The notes: generated from the sequence alone by a model not told the origin. A stretch of DNA of 64,000 nucleotides from Bacillota bacterium (GCA_021791495.1 JAJYWN010000015.1:1-64000), one strand, 5' to 3'. Positions 41,062 to 50,280 are shown, counted from the stretch's first letter. A program made the numbers and translations.

Positions 41062-43182
41062 TTAAGAGATGGTGATCTTCACGTCCAGGGCTGTCAGCGG
41101 CACTTCCTGAACGCCCTTCTCATAAACGATCAAGGGGTTGACGTCCAGTTCGGTGACCTCCGGGAAATCCCGTACCAGCTGGGCGATGCGCCCCACCGCG
41201 TCCACCACGGCCCCGATATCGGCCGGCTTCTTCCCGCGGTAACCGCGCAGCAGGGTCTGCGCCTTGGTTTCTCCTATCATGTCTTCAATCTCCTTCCGCG
41301 AAAGCCGCCCGGCCAGCCGGAAGGAAACGTCCTTAAACAGGTTTACGTATATGCCGCCCAGGCCGAACATGATGAGCGGGCCGAACTGCATGTCCTTGCT
41401 CATCCCGATGATCAGTTCCGTCCCGCCGCCGGGCATCATCTGCTGGACTTCGACGCCGTGGGGCTGAATGTTCGGCAGGTAGTTCGCCACGCTATCCAGG
41501 ATATCGATGAAGCCGCGCCGCACCTTCACGGGGGTGTCAAGGCCCACCTTCACCCCGCCCACGTCCGACTTATGGAGGATCTTCGGCGAGGCAACCTTCA
41601 TGACCACCGGAAGGCCGAGGGATTGGGCGGCACGCACGGCGGCCTCCGGGCCGGTGGTCAGCACGGAGCGCGCCACAGGGATGCCGTAGGCGGCCGCCAC
41701 CTCGCTGGCCTCGCTGCCCAGCAGGACGCGCCTACCATCCTGGCGGACGGCCTCGAAAATCTGGCGGACGCGGTCCCGGTCGACGTCGTCGAAGGTTGTA
41801 ACCGCGCCGGCCTCGGGTTCTTCACGGTGCCGGGCGAAGGCCGCCAGCCCCTGGATGGCGCGGATGGACGGCTCGGGAAAAGTGCTGGTGGGCACGCCGT
41901 TGTCCTGCAGGTAGCGGGCCGCCTTCTCGGTGTTCCGCCCGCCCATGAAGGCCGCCAAGATAGGCTTGTCCGGAAACTGGGCGCGGGCGCCGACGACGAC
42001 CTCGGCGGCCCGGTCGGTATCCAGCACGCCTGTGGGTGTCAAGAGGACCAGAACGGAATCGGTGTTCTCATCGCCGAGGACCGTCTCAAGGGCGAACTTG
42101 TACCGTTCGGCGGTGGCGTCGCCGATAAGGTCGACGGGGTCGTAGATGTTGGCTTCCGAGGGTAGGTTCGCCCGCAGAGTTTCCAGAGTCTCCTTGGTGA
42201 AGCGCGCCATCTTCAGACCGGCGGCCTCAACGGCGTCGGTGGCGACGATACCGGGGCCGCCCGAGTTCGTGACGATGGCGACGCGGTCTCCGGCCGGGAC
42301 GGGCTGGGTGGCAAAGGCCATGGCCAGCGAGAATAGCTCCTCCATCGTGCGGGCGCGCATGACGCCGGTCTGCTTGAAGGCCGTGTCGTAAGCCAGGTCA
42401 CTGCCGGCCAGGGCGCCGGTGTGGGAGGATGCGGCCTGCGCGCCCGCCTGGCTTGTCCCTGATTTCAGGATGATGACCGGCTTCTTTCGACTGACGCGGC
42501 CGGCCACTTCGCAAAAGCGCGCTCCACCCTTCACGTCCTCAATGTAAGCCAGGATGACCTTCGTGTACTCATCCTCGGCGGCGTCCTGGATGAAGTCGGC
42601 CTCGGTCAGGTCGGCCTTGTTGCCGAGGCTAACGAACTTGGAGAAGCCCAGGCCGTTCTCCAGGCTCCAGTCCAGGATGGAGGCCAGGAGGGCACCGCTC
42701 TGGGAGACGAAAGCGATTTCCCCTTTGTTCGGGAAGCCGGCGGCGAAGGAGAGGTTGATGGGCGTGTGGGTGTCCATGATGCCCAGGCAGTTGGGACCCA
42801 CCATGCGCATGCCGTAACGGTGGCACAGTTCCACCAGGTCGTGCTCGCGTTGGGTGCCCTCGCCTCCCACTTCCTTGAAACCGGCGGTGATGGTGACCAG
42901 GCCTTTTATTCCCTTGCGGCCGCACTCGTCCGCCACCGCCATGACTAAGGATGCCGGGACGGCGATGACGGCCAGTTCCACTTCGTCCGGAATGTCCAGG
43001 ACGCTCTTATAGCAGGGGAGACCCATGATCTCCGGCTCTTTCGGATTGATGGGGTAGACGTGGCCGGTGTAACCGCTCTTGATGACGTTGGTGATGATGG
43101 AGTACCCGATTTTGCCGGGTGTCTTGGAGGCGCCGATGATTGCGACGGATCTCGGGGCGAAGAATTCGCCGAGGTGCGACAT
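41062..43182 (-). CDS. Acetate/acyl-CoA ligase (ADP-forming), single-chain
   Basis: A 706-residue NDP-forming acyl-CoA synthetase. In order: a CoA-binding domain (FFAPRSVAIIGASKTPGKIG), a ligase-CoA domain (MRMVGPNCLGIMDTH; SSHTGALAGSD, whose His is the phosphorylated residue), and a C-terminal ATP-grasp domain (VMKVASPKILHKSDVGGVKV). The alpha and beta parts are fused, as in bacterial ACDs. It converts acyl-CoA, ADP and phosphate to the acid and ATP. ATG 43182 starts the CoA-binding domain directly; the longer frame has no site. Likely fed by the Kor complex encoded in the neighbouring operon. Confidence 0.93.
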   Translation of the reverse strand: MSHLGEFFAPRSVAIIGASKTPGKIGYSIITNVIKSGYTGHVYPINPKEPEIMGLPCYKSVLDIPDEVELAVIAVPASLVMAVADECGRKGIKGLVTITAGFKEVGGEGTQREHDLVELCHRYGMRMVGPNCLGIMDTHTPINLSFAAGFPNKGEIAFVSQSGALLASILDWSLENGLGFSKFVSLGNKADLTEADFIQDAAEDEYTKVILAYIEDVKGGARFCEVAGRVSRKKPVIILKSGTSQAGAQAASSHTGALAGSDLAYDTAFKQTGVMRARTMEELFSLAMAFATQPVPAGDRVAIVTNSGGPGIVATDAVEAAGLKMARFTKETLETLRANLPSEANIYDPVDLIGDATAERYKFALETVLGDENTDSVLVLLTPTGVLDTDRAAEVVVGARAQFPDKPILAAFMGGRNTEKAARYLQDNGVPTSTFPEPSIRAIQGLAAFARHREEPEAGAVTTFDDVDRDRVRQIFEAVRQDGRRVLLGSEASEVAAAYGIPVARSVLTTGPEAAVRAAQSLGLPVVMKVASPKILHKSDVGGVKVGLDTPVKVRRGFIDILDSVANYLPNIQPHGVEVQQMMPGGGTELIIGMSKDMQFGPLIMFGLGGIYVNLFKDVSFRLAGRLSRKEIEDMIGETKAQTLLRGYRGKKPADIGAVVDAVGRIAQLVRDFPEVTELDVNPLIVYEKGVQEVPLTALDVKITIS

Positions 43183-43342
43183 GTGGTTTGCCTCTCCCTC
43201 CAGGCCGTTCAAGGTGACTTTCCATTCCACTTTATCATACACCGCTGGACCTAGAAACCCTGGAGCGATAGAATTTGTGATGAAATGGAACAAACGTAGG
43301 CGAGTCGCCTGGCGGATCAAGGCCTCGCGTGGAGAGGAGCGT

Positions 43343-44905
43343 CTATACCACTGTTACCTCGCAGGCATCCCGGCTCGTGCTTTCCATGAGGAGCTTGACC
43401 TCCGGATCGAACCGGACTCTCAGGGTGCCCTGGAGTCCGCCGACATCGACCACCCGTTCGACTTCGGCCTGCCCCACAGCGAACTTGATTCGGACCTGCC
43501 TGCCGTCGGCTGCCATCACAGACACTCCTAAGTCAAACCGGAAGGGCGGTGCTTTTGACTGCCTGACCTGAACCCTAAGCGACTGTGCCTCCTTCTGAAC
43601 AAGGAACTCCGGGGCCGGCAGGTCGGGACGACCGATCCACTGATCGAAAAACCAATTAAGGGGCCGGCCCCCGGACGCCTCGAGACATCGTTGAAGGTCA
43701 ATGGTGGTCACGACTGCTCCCTGGTGTGATCGGTAGAACCGTCGCATGGCATCACCGTATTCTTCTTCGCCCAGGTAGTCCTGCAGCATGCGCAGAACCC
43801 AGCTTCCTTTCTGGTACCAGAGCACAAAGCGGTTCTGTGTGGAGAAAGCGGTACTAGCAAGCACCCTATTGCCTTCAAGGGCGTTGACGTTCTTCTCGAA
43901 CTGAAGATAGAACCTGGTCATGTCGTCGCCAAGCCGGGCTCGGTCGTACTCGAAAGCATAGAAGTTGGCGAGGGCTTCGATAATCCAACCGTGATAGGTC
44001 GAACTGTCGGCCCGCACATGGTTGTGACCCCACCAGAAGTGCGCTATCTCATGGCCGATTCCGTAGAAGACTCCCGGCTTGTTCCCTGGGGAGGGGTGGT
44101 TGAACTCCAGCATCTCCCATGGCTCACTCATGGTGGCGAGCTTACCGCGAGTGTATCCACCCTCCCCGAATCTAGGAGAAAAAACCCACACGAGATCAGA
44201 GGCTTCCGGACTTACGCCTAGAGCCTCCGTGAAATAGGCTACAGCCCCCATGGAAGCGTCAAGAATCGCGGCCGCCTGGGCGTCACCCATGCACATGTAG
44301 TAGAGAGCGCCCCGGCAGCCAGCAGCGTCTTCCTTAACTGACCTGAACTTGGGGGATGCCAAGACAACCACGTCTTCAACGGGAGTCGAACTGCGCCAAG
44401 TAGTTCGACTCCCGCCATCCTCGACGTGAGAGGAGATGAGGTCTCCGTTGGTGACGACAACCATCTCGCTCGGGAGTGTCAGGTGAAGATCAAATGTGAA
44501 GAGGCTCTCCCTGCCGGCTAGAGGGTACCAACAGCTGAAGTCCATGAGTTCCACGAGATACCACTTGACCATGCAGTAGTTCCAGACGATCTTGGACATA
44601 CCGCCGTGATATGAAACGTCCACGGTGAACTCTTCGCCTCGGGCGAGCGGGCGGTCGAACGTAACGATTAGGGCGGAACCTTCAAACCCTTGGGGGTGCC
44701 TCAACGCTTGGTCCCGGTGCCATGTCCCCCCTCCGCTGACCGCCGCGCCGTCCACTGTAAACTCCTCGTACAGGTAAAGCACCGCCTGGTCCAGACTATC
44801 GGCTTCGCTGACGGCATGGACCGTAACCTGGGCACGTACCCTTTCTTCCCTCGGACGATTCGGATCAATATCCGCCCTTATCCGGTAGCTAAGGACTCGA
44901 AACAT
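43343..44905 (-). CDS. M1-like (gluzincin) metallopeptidase without the GAMEN motif
   Basis: A 520-residue protein. GHEIAHFWWGHNHVRADSST supplies the HExxH zinc site, with the third ligand Glu in WIIEALANF 20 residues on, slightly further than the usual 18. The N-terminal beta domain (TVHAVSEADSLDQAVLYLYE, FDRPLARGEEFTVDVSYHGG) is typical of M1 aminopeptidases. The GAMEN substrate motif is missing, replaced near FGEGGYTRGKLATM, so specificity may differ or the protein may not be an aminopeptidase. No signal peptide is apparent. ATG 44905 has AGAGGTG upstream; the frame running to 45418 is antisense to the next gene and rejected. Confidence 0.82.
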   Translation of the reverse strand: MFRVLSYRIRADIDPNRPREERVRAQVTVHAVSEADSLDQAVLYLYEEFTVDGAAVSGGGTWHRDQALRHPQGFEGSALIVTFDRPLARGEEFTVDVSYHGGMSKIVWNYCMVKWYLVELMDFSCWYPLAGRESLFTFDLHLTLPSEMVVVTNGDLISSHVEDGGSRTTWRSSTPVEDVVVLASPKFRSVKEDAAGCRGALYYMCMGDAQAAAILDASMGAVAYFTEALGVSPEASDLVWVFSPRFGEGGYTRGKLATMSEPWEMLEFNHPSPGNKPGVFYGIGHEIAHFWWGHNHVRADSSTYHGWIIEALANFYAFEYDRARLGDDMTRFYLQFEKNVNALEGNRVLASTAFSTQNRFVLWYQKGSWVLRMLQDYLGEEEYGDAMRRFYRSHQGAVVTTIDLQRCLEASGGRPLNWFFDQWIGRPDLPAPEFLVQKEAQSLRVQVRQSKAPPFRFDLGVSVMAADGRQVRIKFAVGQAEVERVVDVGGLQGTLRVRFDPEVKLLMESTSRDACEVTVV

Positions 44906-45097
44906 GCCCTCACCTCTTCTGTGCCCGAGTGGCGGTGAGATTATGGATAGGTGTTCCACAGAAGGGAAGGCTTCCCTGTCAGACTCCAGACGGGTTGCCC
45001 CCACATGGGCAATCCAACTGGTTGACTTGGCCGAAGGACTTTTCCTTAGATAGACGAAGTAATCGGAGCGAGGAAAGACCGGTTGGAGGGCATAAAC

Positions 45098-46432
45098 ATG
45101 ACCAAAGATGAAGCCAAGAGAAGGGTTTGCGAAACCATCGACGCGCGTCGCCAGGAGATCATCGATATCGGCGAGGCCATCATGGCCCAGCCCGAGCTCG
45201 GGTACAAAGAGTTCAAGACGGCGGCCCTGGTCCAGAAGGTTTTCGGGGGCATGGGCCTGTCCTACCGAAAAGATGTGGCCATCACCGGCGTCATCGCCAG
45301 CCTGCCGGGGCGAGCGGCGGAGGCGCGGGTCGCGGTCATCGGGGAGTTGGACTCGGTCCTGTGCCCCGGCCATCCGCAGGCCGACCCGATCACGGGCGCT
45401 GCCCATTCGTGCGGGCATAACGCCCAGATCGCGTCCATGCTGGGAGTGGGCATGGGGCTGCTGTACAGCGGCGTCAACAAGGAACTAGACGGCGAGGTGC
45501 GCCTCATCGGCGTGCCGGCGGAGGAACCCGTGGAGATCGAGTACCGGCTGAAGCTGATGCGCGAGGGAAAGACCCGCTTCCTCGGCGGCAAACAGGAGCT
45601 CATCGCCCTGGGCGAGTTCGACGGCGTCGACGCCGCCATGATGTGCCACCTGGGCACGCAGCGCGAGGACGGGAAGAAGGTGTCGGTGGGCGGCACCAGC
45701 AACGGGTTCGTAGCCAAGTTCATCCGCTACGTCGGAAAAGAAGCCCACGCCGGTGGCGCCCCGCACGCCGGTATCAACGCCTTGAACGCCGCCATGCTGG
45801 GCCTCATGGGCATCCACGCCAACCGCGAGACCTTCAAGGACGAGGACCACATCCGGGTCCACCCCATCATGACGCGGGGCGGCGACCTGGTGAACATCAT
45901 TCCGGCCGACGCCCGCATCGAGACCTACGTGCGCGGCTCCAACATGCCGGCCATCGCCGACGCCAGCAAGAAGGTGAACCGGGCCCTGGAAGCCGGCGCC
46001 TACGCCGTCGGCGCCAAATGCGAGATCACCGAAGTTCCGGGATTCCTGCCTCTCTTCCATAACGGCGACCTGCAGGCCGTCTTCAAGGCCAACGCCGAAG
46101 CGCTCGTGGGCGCGGATATGGTGCACGAGGGCACCCGCCATGGATCAGGAAGCAGCGACATGGGCGACGTGGCCCACGTTATCCCGGCCCTGCACCCTCA
46201 CATCTCGGCCGCCGCGGGGCGCGGGCACTCGGAAGACTACAAGATCGTCGACCCCGAGCTGGCCTACATCACCCCCGCCAAGGCTATGGCCATGACCGTG
46301 GTGGACCTCTTGTGGGATGGGGCGGCGCTGGCCAAGAGCATCCGGGCCGCCTACCAGCCGAAATACGATCGCGCGGGCTACCTGGCCATGTGGGACGAGG
46401 TCACCGGAAAGGCCGGGAAGAACCAAGCCTGA
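45098..46432 (+). CDS. M20D amidohydrolase (AbgB/aminobenzoyl-glutamate hydrolase-like)
   Basis: A 444-residue M20D hydrolase. Visible motifs are AQPELGYKEFKTAALVQKVF, HSCGHNAQIASMLGVGMGLL (metal ligands), PAEEPVE (catalytic Glu), CHLGTQRED and a late GRGHSEDYK. The dimerisation domain lies around residues 190-310 (KEAHAGGAPHAGINALNAAM). The family deacylates amino-acid amides in the cytosol. ATG 45098 has GGAGGG 8 bases upstream. It is divergent from the M1-like gene; a weak TTGACT...TTAGAT promoter pair lies at 45022-45051. Confidence 0.9.
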   Translation: MTKDEAKRRVCETIDARRQEIIDIGEAIMAQPELGYKEFKTAALVQKVFGGMGLSYRKDVAITGVIASLPGRAAEARVAVIGELDSVLCPGHPQADPITGAAHSCGHNAQIASMLGVGMGLLYSGVNKELDGEVRLIGVPAEEPVEIEYRLKLMREGKTRFLGGKQELIALGEFDGVDAAMMCHLGTQREDGKKVSVGGTSNGFVAKFIRYVGKEAHAGGAPHAGINALNAAMLGLMGIHANRETFKDEDHIRVHPIMTRGGDLVNIIPADARIETYVRGSNMPAIADASKKVNRALEAGAYAVGAKCEITEVPGFLPLFHNGDLQAVFKANAEALVGADMVHEGTRHGSGSSDMGDVAHVIPALHPHISAAAGRGHSEDYKIVDPELAYITPAKAMAMTVVDLLWDGAALAKSIRAAYQPKYDRAGYLAMWDEVTGKAGKNQA

Positions 46433-46447
46433 GAGTAGCTGGGGCTG

Positions 46448-46475
46448 AAAAGCAAGGGCTCAAAAGCAAGGGCTC
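46448..46475 (+). repeat. Perfect tandem 14-bp duplication
   Basis: AAAAGCAAGGGCTC occurs twice in a row between the converging amidohydrolase and YcxB-like genes. No function is evident; it may reflect replication slippage. Confidence 0.8.
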
Positions 46476-46485
46476 AGACGAACGG

Positions 46486-47109
46486 CTAGGGTTTCCCGGT
46501 CTTGGGTCCGGGTTCGGGTCCGGAATCTGGCGCGCGCGTGCCTACGGATACCCGGTCGGCCCGGAGGTCAGTGTCCCACGTTATCTCGTCCGCCCGCGGC
46601 AGGACGCCCTGCTTCGCACTTCTCAGGTGGGACCGGGCGGCCTCGACGAAACCGCGCACTTCGGTCTCACCGCGGAAGGCCCGTTTCGGGATCTGTGACC
46701 CGTGGATCCTATCCAGGAAAACGATGATGTACTGTTGGTTCTCCACGACCTCCTTGACACGCGACCAAGGTCGAAGGAGGTCGTAGCCGGCTGTGGTCTC
46801 GCGTATGCCCTCTTCGCTGATGACTACCACGTGTTCGCCCAGGATCCCCTTGGTGGCTGTCGCCCGCCGGAGCAGGCTGCGCCGGTACCAGAACAGGCCA
46901 AAGACCACGGTGAGCGCTAGGACTCCCGCGGCTCCGGAAAGGGCTACCGCCCGATCTCTTTTCAGCCAGTCGGCCAGGACCCCGTAGGCTATGAGCGCGG
47001 GCAGTAGAAGGAAATAGAGCAGCCCGAAAGCCTGCCGGGGACGACGGAATAGCACGAACCTGTTGAAAGCCAGGACATCCTGGGTGTTAATGTGAAAAAC
47101 GATTCTCAA
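46486..47109 (-). CDS. YcxB-like membrane protein
   Basis: A 207-residue protein with two membrane helices near the N-terminus (FGLLYFLLLPALIAYGVL and AVALSGAAGVLALTVVFGLF). A PH-like YcxB domain follows (LGEHVVVISEEGIRETTAG, SRVKEVVENQQYIIVFLDRI, IPKRAFRG). YcxB proteins are widespread but have no defined function. TTG 47109 has GGTGGAGG 7 bases upstream, so the longer frame is shortened. The tail is polar and disordered. It follows the CPBP gene on the same strand. Confidence 0.75.
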   Translation of the reverse strand: MRIVFHINTQDVLAFNRFVLFRRPRQAFGLLYFLLLPALIAYGVLADWLKRDRAVALSGAAGVLALTVVFGLFWYRRSLLRRATATKGILGEHVVVISEEGIRETTAGYDLLRPWSRVKEVVENQQYIIVFLDRIHGSQIPKRAFRGETEVRGFVEAARSHLRSAKQGVLPRADEITWDTDLRADRVSVGTRAPDSGPEPGPKTGKP

Positions 47110-47161
47110 GGGCAGGCCTCCACCCATCATATTCGCGCCGGACGGTTGCCTCCCCTGCGCC

Positions 47162-48217
47162 CTACCAGCGAACCCGGGCCGGCCGTTGGCTTTCGGTTTC
47201 ACCAAAAGCCAGGTTGATGAACACCCAGGTGATCACGGCGAACACCAGGTGTGACAGGAGCACTGTTCCCAGAGAAGGCGCCGCCAACCCGCTGACATCG
47301 ATGCGGTAGAGGCCTTCGGGGATCAGCACGTTGTACCCTATGTGTACCACCGCCGGCGCCAGGATGCTGCGGGTGCCCAGGGCCAGTAGTCCCAGGGCGT
47401 ATCCAAAGACGAAGGTGAAGGTGGTATAGCTGACCAATCCGACGACGTTCAGGGGGAAGATGTTGTAGTTCAGGTGCAAGATGGCGAAGTAAAGGGCTTG
47501 CAAGGTATTGGCCGCCACCGCCCCCATGGATCCCGTCAGACCGAGGAGCATGTAACCGCGGAAAAAGATCTCCTCGGCCAAGTTTCCGTACCCCAGACGT
47601 CCCGCCGCGAACAGAAACTGCCCGTTCCAAACCGGTAGGTGTATGCCGGGTCTGACACCGGCCGCCCAGAAGGCGAGATACCGGCTGGCCGGCACGGCCA
47701 GCCAGATCAGGGCGAGCCCGACCACGGCGGCAAGGATCCCCCACCCCCACCCGCGCCCCGCGGAGAGGCCCGCCGCCGTGCCCGACAGGCGGTCGTAGAA
47801 GACCAGACTTAGGACCACGGCCACCACCAGAGTGGCCTTACCCCATATCTGCTCGTTCAACCCGTAGATGAAGAGCCGGAGAGCCAGGGCCACCAGGTAG
47901 TAGACGGTAACGGCAAACAAGAAGCCTGGTGCCCGCCGGGCGGCGCCGCCCTGGCCCACCACGGGTGCGAACGGCATTTGGACGACCATTCCCGGGACAC
48001 TGACTCCCACCGGTGACGGTCCCGCTCCGACGTTCCGTAGCGAACCGGTAACGCCCGCGGCGGCTAAGATGACCAAGGATAGAGCCATAGCCCCGACTTC
48101 GAAAGGCAGACGCCAAGTGGGATGACCTCGTACCGCCACGTACCAGTTCAAGGCGGCGAAGACCACCAGCGGCAGGAACACGTTGGCCAACCAGATACCC
48201 ATCCGCGTTCTGGACAA
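47162..48217 (-). CDS. CPBP family intramembrane protease
   Basis: A 351-residue polytopic membrane protein with eight or more hydrophobic segments. The CPBP motifs are NLAEEIFFRGYMLLG (Glu-Glu-x3-Arg), ALYFAILHLNYN (His) and APAVVHIGYN (His). These proteins are related to eukaryotic CAAX protease Rce1. The start is TTG behind GGGGGAG. It closely resembles the N-terminal half of the larger CPBP fusion at the right end of the window (shared GNLAEE and HLNYN/HVNYD contexts), so the two are probably paralogues. Confidence 0.87.
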   Translation of the reverse strand: MSRTRMGIWLANVFLPLVVFAALNWYVAVRGHPTWRLPFEVGAMALSLVILAAAGVTGSLRNVGAGPSPVGVSVPGMVVQMPFAPVVGQGGAARRAPGFLFAVTVYYLVALALRLFIYGLNEQIWGKATLVVAVVLSLVFYDRLSGTAAGLSAGRGWGWGILAAVVGLALIWLAVPASRYLAFWAAGVRPGIHLPVWNGQFLFAAGRLGYGNLAEEIFFRGYMLLGLTGSMGAVAANTLQALYFAILHLNYNIFPLNVVGLVSYTTFTFVFGYALGLLALGTRSILAPAVVHIGYNVLIPEGLYRIDVSGLAAPSLGTVLLSHLVFAVITWVFINLAFGETESQRPARVRW

Positions 48218-48336
48218 GAACCGGCTCCCCCGAAAACCAGATTGCGGGGCCCGGCCACCGCGGGGCTTTCAGGGCTGCCTGCAGCGGACCGGATAGGGCC
48301 CGCAGCTAAGTTTTCCCTAAATCGGCCAAACCATGG

Positions 48337-48732
48337 TCACTCGATGAGCGTCCCACCCATGGGTGGCTTTAAGGTGTAGATCTCCTCGACCTTGACGGTC
48401 ACCACGGCTCTGGGCGCCGGCATTCCCGCCTTCTGCGACATAGCCGCAGCCTGGTCGTACAGCGGTCCGGACTCGTGGACGGTGGCTTTGCCCATGAACC
48501 GGTACCCGTCAAGGATCTCCCGGTTCACCACAGCTATGGCCACGTGCGGGTTCTTTTTCAGGTTCGAGAAGGTGTGCCTCCCCGTAGCCTCGTTAAACGC
48601 CAGGGTCTCGTCATCAATGACCCTGGTAGACCTCTTCGGCGCCACATTCGGCAGGCCGTTCTCGTCCGCCGTGCCAATGAAGCACTGTTGAGTCTGGATC
48701 ATGTTCTTCATTGCCTCTGTCAGCTTAGCCAA
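48337..48732 (-). CDS. Pyridoxamine 5'-phosphate oxidase-fold flavoprotein
   Basis: A 131-residue split-barrel protein: FIGTADENGLPNVAPKRSTR near the N-terminus, then FSNLKKNPHVAIAVVNREIL and GYRFMGKATVHESGPLYDQA. The pattern fits small FMN-binding PPOX-like proteins that reduce flavins, F420 or other cofactors; it is too short to be true PdxH. The start is TTG with AGGAGGTGG upstream. No partner gene is evident. Confidence 0.85.
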   Translation of the reverse strand: MAKLTEAMKNMIQTQQCFIGTADENGLPNVAPKRSTRVIDDETLAFNEATGRHTFSNLKKNPHVAIAVVNREILDGYRFMGKATVHESGPLYDQAAAMSQKAGMPAPRAVVTVKVEEIYTLKPPMGGTLIE

Positions 48733-48932
48733 CCACCGCCACCTCCTGGAAAGTGGTGAGTGTGCTAGGGTTATATCATTACCCTTGCTATCTGTCGTTT
48801 GATGGTGGCGGCGGAAACCCTGCAGGTAAACGGGTTTGCTGTCTCACGGGTCTGCTGTTGTGGCCAGGAGGGTGGCGGAGAACCCCGCACGGTGACCGCC
48901 ACCCTTGAAAGAAGAGACCATTCGGGTCGGTT

Positions 48933-49169
48933 TCAGTGCCCCCCGCGTCCAGATTCAGAGACAGATCCCGAAGCTGTCACGTCAACATGCGACCGCGTGC
49001 CTCCCGGCTGCAGAAACCGCGCGCGCATTTCTCTCACGCACCCGCGGCAGACATAGAGGTCGCCGTAGGTAATAAGGCGTCGGGGACTGCCGCAAAACGT
49101 GCAACGTTCCATGGATGGCAGGGCCTCGCCGAGTCCATCACTGATTTGCCCACGAGTTCGGCGGGTCAT
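48933..49169 (-). CDS. Small zinc-ribbon protein
   Basis: A 78-residue protein with one likely zinc site, CTFCGSPRRLITYGDLYVC followed by RGC, that is, two CxxC pairs about 16 residues apart. The remainder is polar. ATG 49169 has AGAGGAGGTGG upstream; the frame to 49193 adds residues without a site. It lies just beyond the Tad locus on the same strand and might be its last gene, but a pilus role is unproven. Confidence 0.65.
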   Translation of the reverse strand: MTRRTRGQISDGLGEALPSMERCTFCGSPRRLITYGDLYVCRGCVREMRARFLQPGGTRSHVDVTASGSVSESGRGGH

Positions 49170-49209
49170 TTCTCCACCTCCTCTCGCTTTCACTTGAGAG
49201 AGTCATCAA

Positions 49210-49686
49210 CTATCGCCTCTCTAAGACACTGGCATCCGCGTGTGCTTCCACGATCGCGCTCTGACCAATGAGAACCGCGGTCAAGGTAGTTACCGGGATC
49301 CGCGCCCTGACGCATACTGTCGGCTGCCAGATGGGTTTCCCGGTCCACGCGTCACGATCCGGTTCCGCGGTCGACGGGTTATGGACCGTGACGCTAACCT
49401 CCGGTGCGACTCCGCCGCCTCTTGTTCCCGCCAGGTTGGCCTCGATCATCTCTGTGGCATCCTCTTTGGCGGGCCCCGCTAGCAGTACTCTTTTGCCGTC
49501 GGCCAACAGGGTGAGGTCCACGTCCTGGGCCGCCGCCAGCGCGGCGAAATCCACCGCCGTCTGTAGTTGATAGCGGGCCAGGAAAACCGCGCCCAAGTCG
49601 AAAACGATCGCCAAGAGGGCGAGCATCACCGGCAGAAACAGGACGACTTGAAGAGCAATCGCCCCGCGGCACCGCGGCAACCCCAC
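49210..49686 (-). CDS. TadG-like pilus assembly protein (short)
   Basis: A 158-residue protein with one N-terminal membrane helix preceded by RGAIALQVVLFLPVMLALLA, the TadG/TadE-like pseudopilin start. A periplasmic domain follows with FLARYQLQTAVDFAALAAAQ and a beta-rich end. Full TadG proteins are often over 400 residues with a von Willebrand domain, which is absent here. The GTG start follows AGGTGAGGT and lies 7 bases after the tadE stop. It is the last clear gene of the Tad operon. Confidence 0.75.
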   Translation of the reverse strand: MGLPRCRGAIALQVVLFLPVMLALLAIVFDLGAVFLARYQLQTAVDFAALAAAQDVDLTLLADGKRVLLAGPAKEDATEMIEANLAGTRGGGVAPEVSVTVHNPSTAEPDRDAWTGKPIWQPTVCVRARIPVTTLTAVLIGQSAIVEAHADASVLERR

Positions 49687-49693
49687 GACAGAT

Positions 49694-50062
49694 CTACCTC
49701 ACCTTCTCGCTTCGGGCGTGCGCCTCATCCGCGATTTGTACGCTTTCGCCCCAAAGCGCCCTGGTAAACGGTAGATACCAGCGATATTGGTAAACGACTC
49801 TGACCGTGACTGTTGTCCCATAAGAGGCCTCCTTGGGAGTTACCTCAATACTTGCCCGCGAAGGGTCCAGATTCCCCAATGCCAACAACCGCTCGATCTT
49901 GTCTTGGGTTCCCGGAGTCCGGCCGCCTTCGACCGCAGCCCGTCTGGCCCCGTCGCGCACCGCCGCGGCTAAAGCCAGCTTCCCGTCGAGGAGGAGGCCG
50001 ATCTCCACCATGGCAAAGAGAAGCATAAAGACAATGCCCGAGACCAGGACGAATTCGACCAT
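49694..50062 (-). CDS. tadE: TadE-like minor pseudopilin
   Basis: A 122-residue protein. MVEFVLVSGIVFMLLFAMVE is the conserved TadE membrane segment, followed by LALAAAVRDGARRAAVEGG, the usual post-helix motif. The ATG at 50062 is the only start in frame after the flp stop, with GCGGGAG upstream. Some TadE proteins have a few residues before the AMVEF motif; here they would have to be read from non-start codons. It helps assemble or anchor the Flp fibre. Confidence 0.82.
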   Translation of the reverse strand: MVEFVLVSGIVFMLLFAMVEIGLLLDGKLALAAAVRDGARRAAVEGGRTPGTQDKIERLLALGNLDPSRASIEVTPKEASYGTTVTVRVVYQYRWYLPFTRALWGESVQIADEAHARSEKVR

Positions 50063-50079
50063 GGCGGCTCCCGCCTCAG

Positions 50080-50280
50080 CTAACCGCCGGCCGTCGTCAG
50101 CTGAGTAATGATGTCCTGCAGTTTGGACCGCAGCGCTGCACCGAGGCTGCTGAGAGAAGAGATCAGGACCACTACGACCAGGGCCAGAAGGAGGGCGTAT
50201 TCCGTCGTGCTCGCTCCCTTCTGCTCCGTTTCCGTTTCGGACTTGTAACGCCGCCAGAGAGTCCAGGTCGGAAACCACAC
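50080..50280 (-). CDS. flp: Flp-type pilin
   Basis: A 66-residue prepilin. A charged leader ends at KGASTTEYALLLALVVVVLI: cleavage after the Gly leaves a mature N-terminus with the invariant Glu at position 5. A short C-terminal region (SSLSSLGAALRSKLQDIITQ) completes the Flp pattern. GTG 50280 has AAGGAGGTG 6 bases upstream. It is the only pilin gene seen and lies between the TadC and TadE genes. No prepilin peptidase is in the window. Confidence 0.9.
   Translation of the reverse strand: MWFPTWTLWRRYKSETETEQKGASTTEYALLLALVVVVLISSLSSLGAALRSKLQDIITQLTTAGG

Noticed and set aside
44906-45418. N-terminal extension of the M1-like gene
   Set aside because: The extension is antisense to the M20D gene, and ATG 44905 with AGAGGTG begins the recognisable domain.
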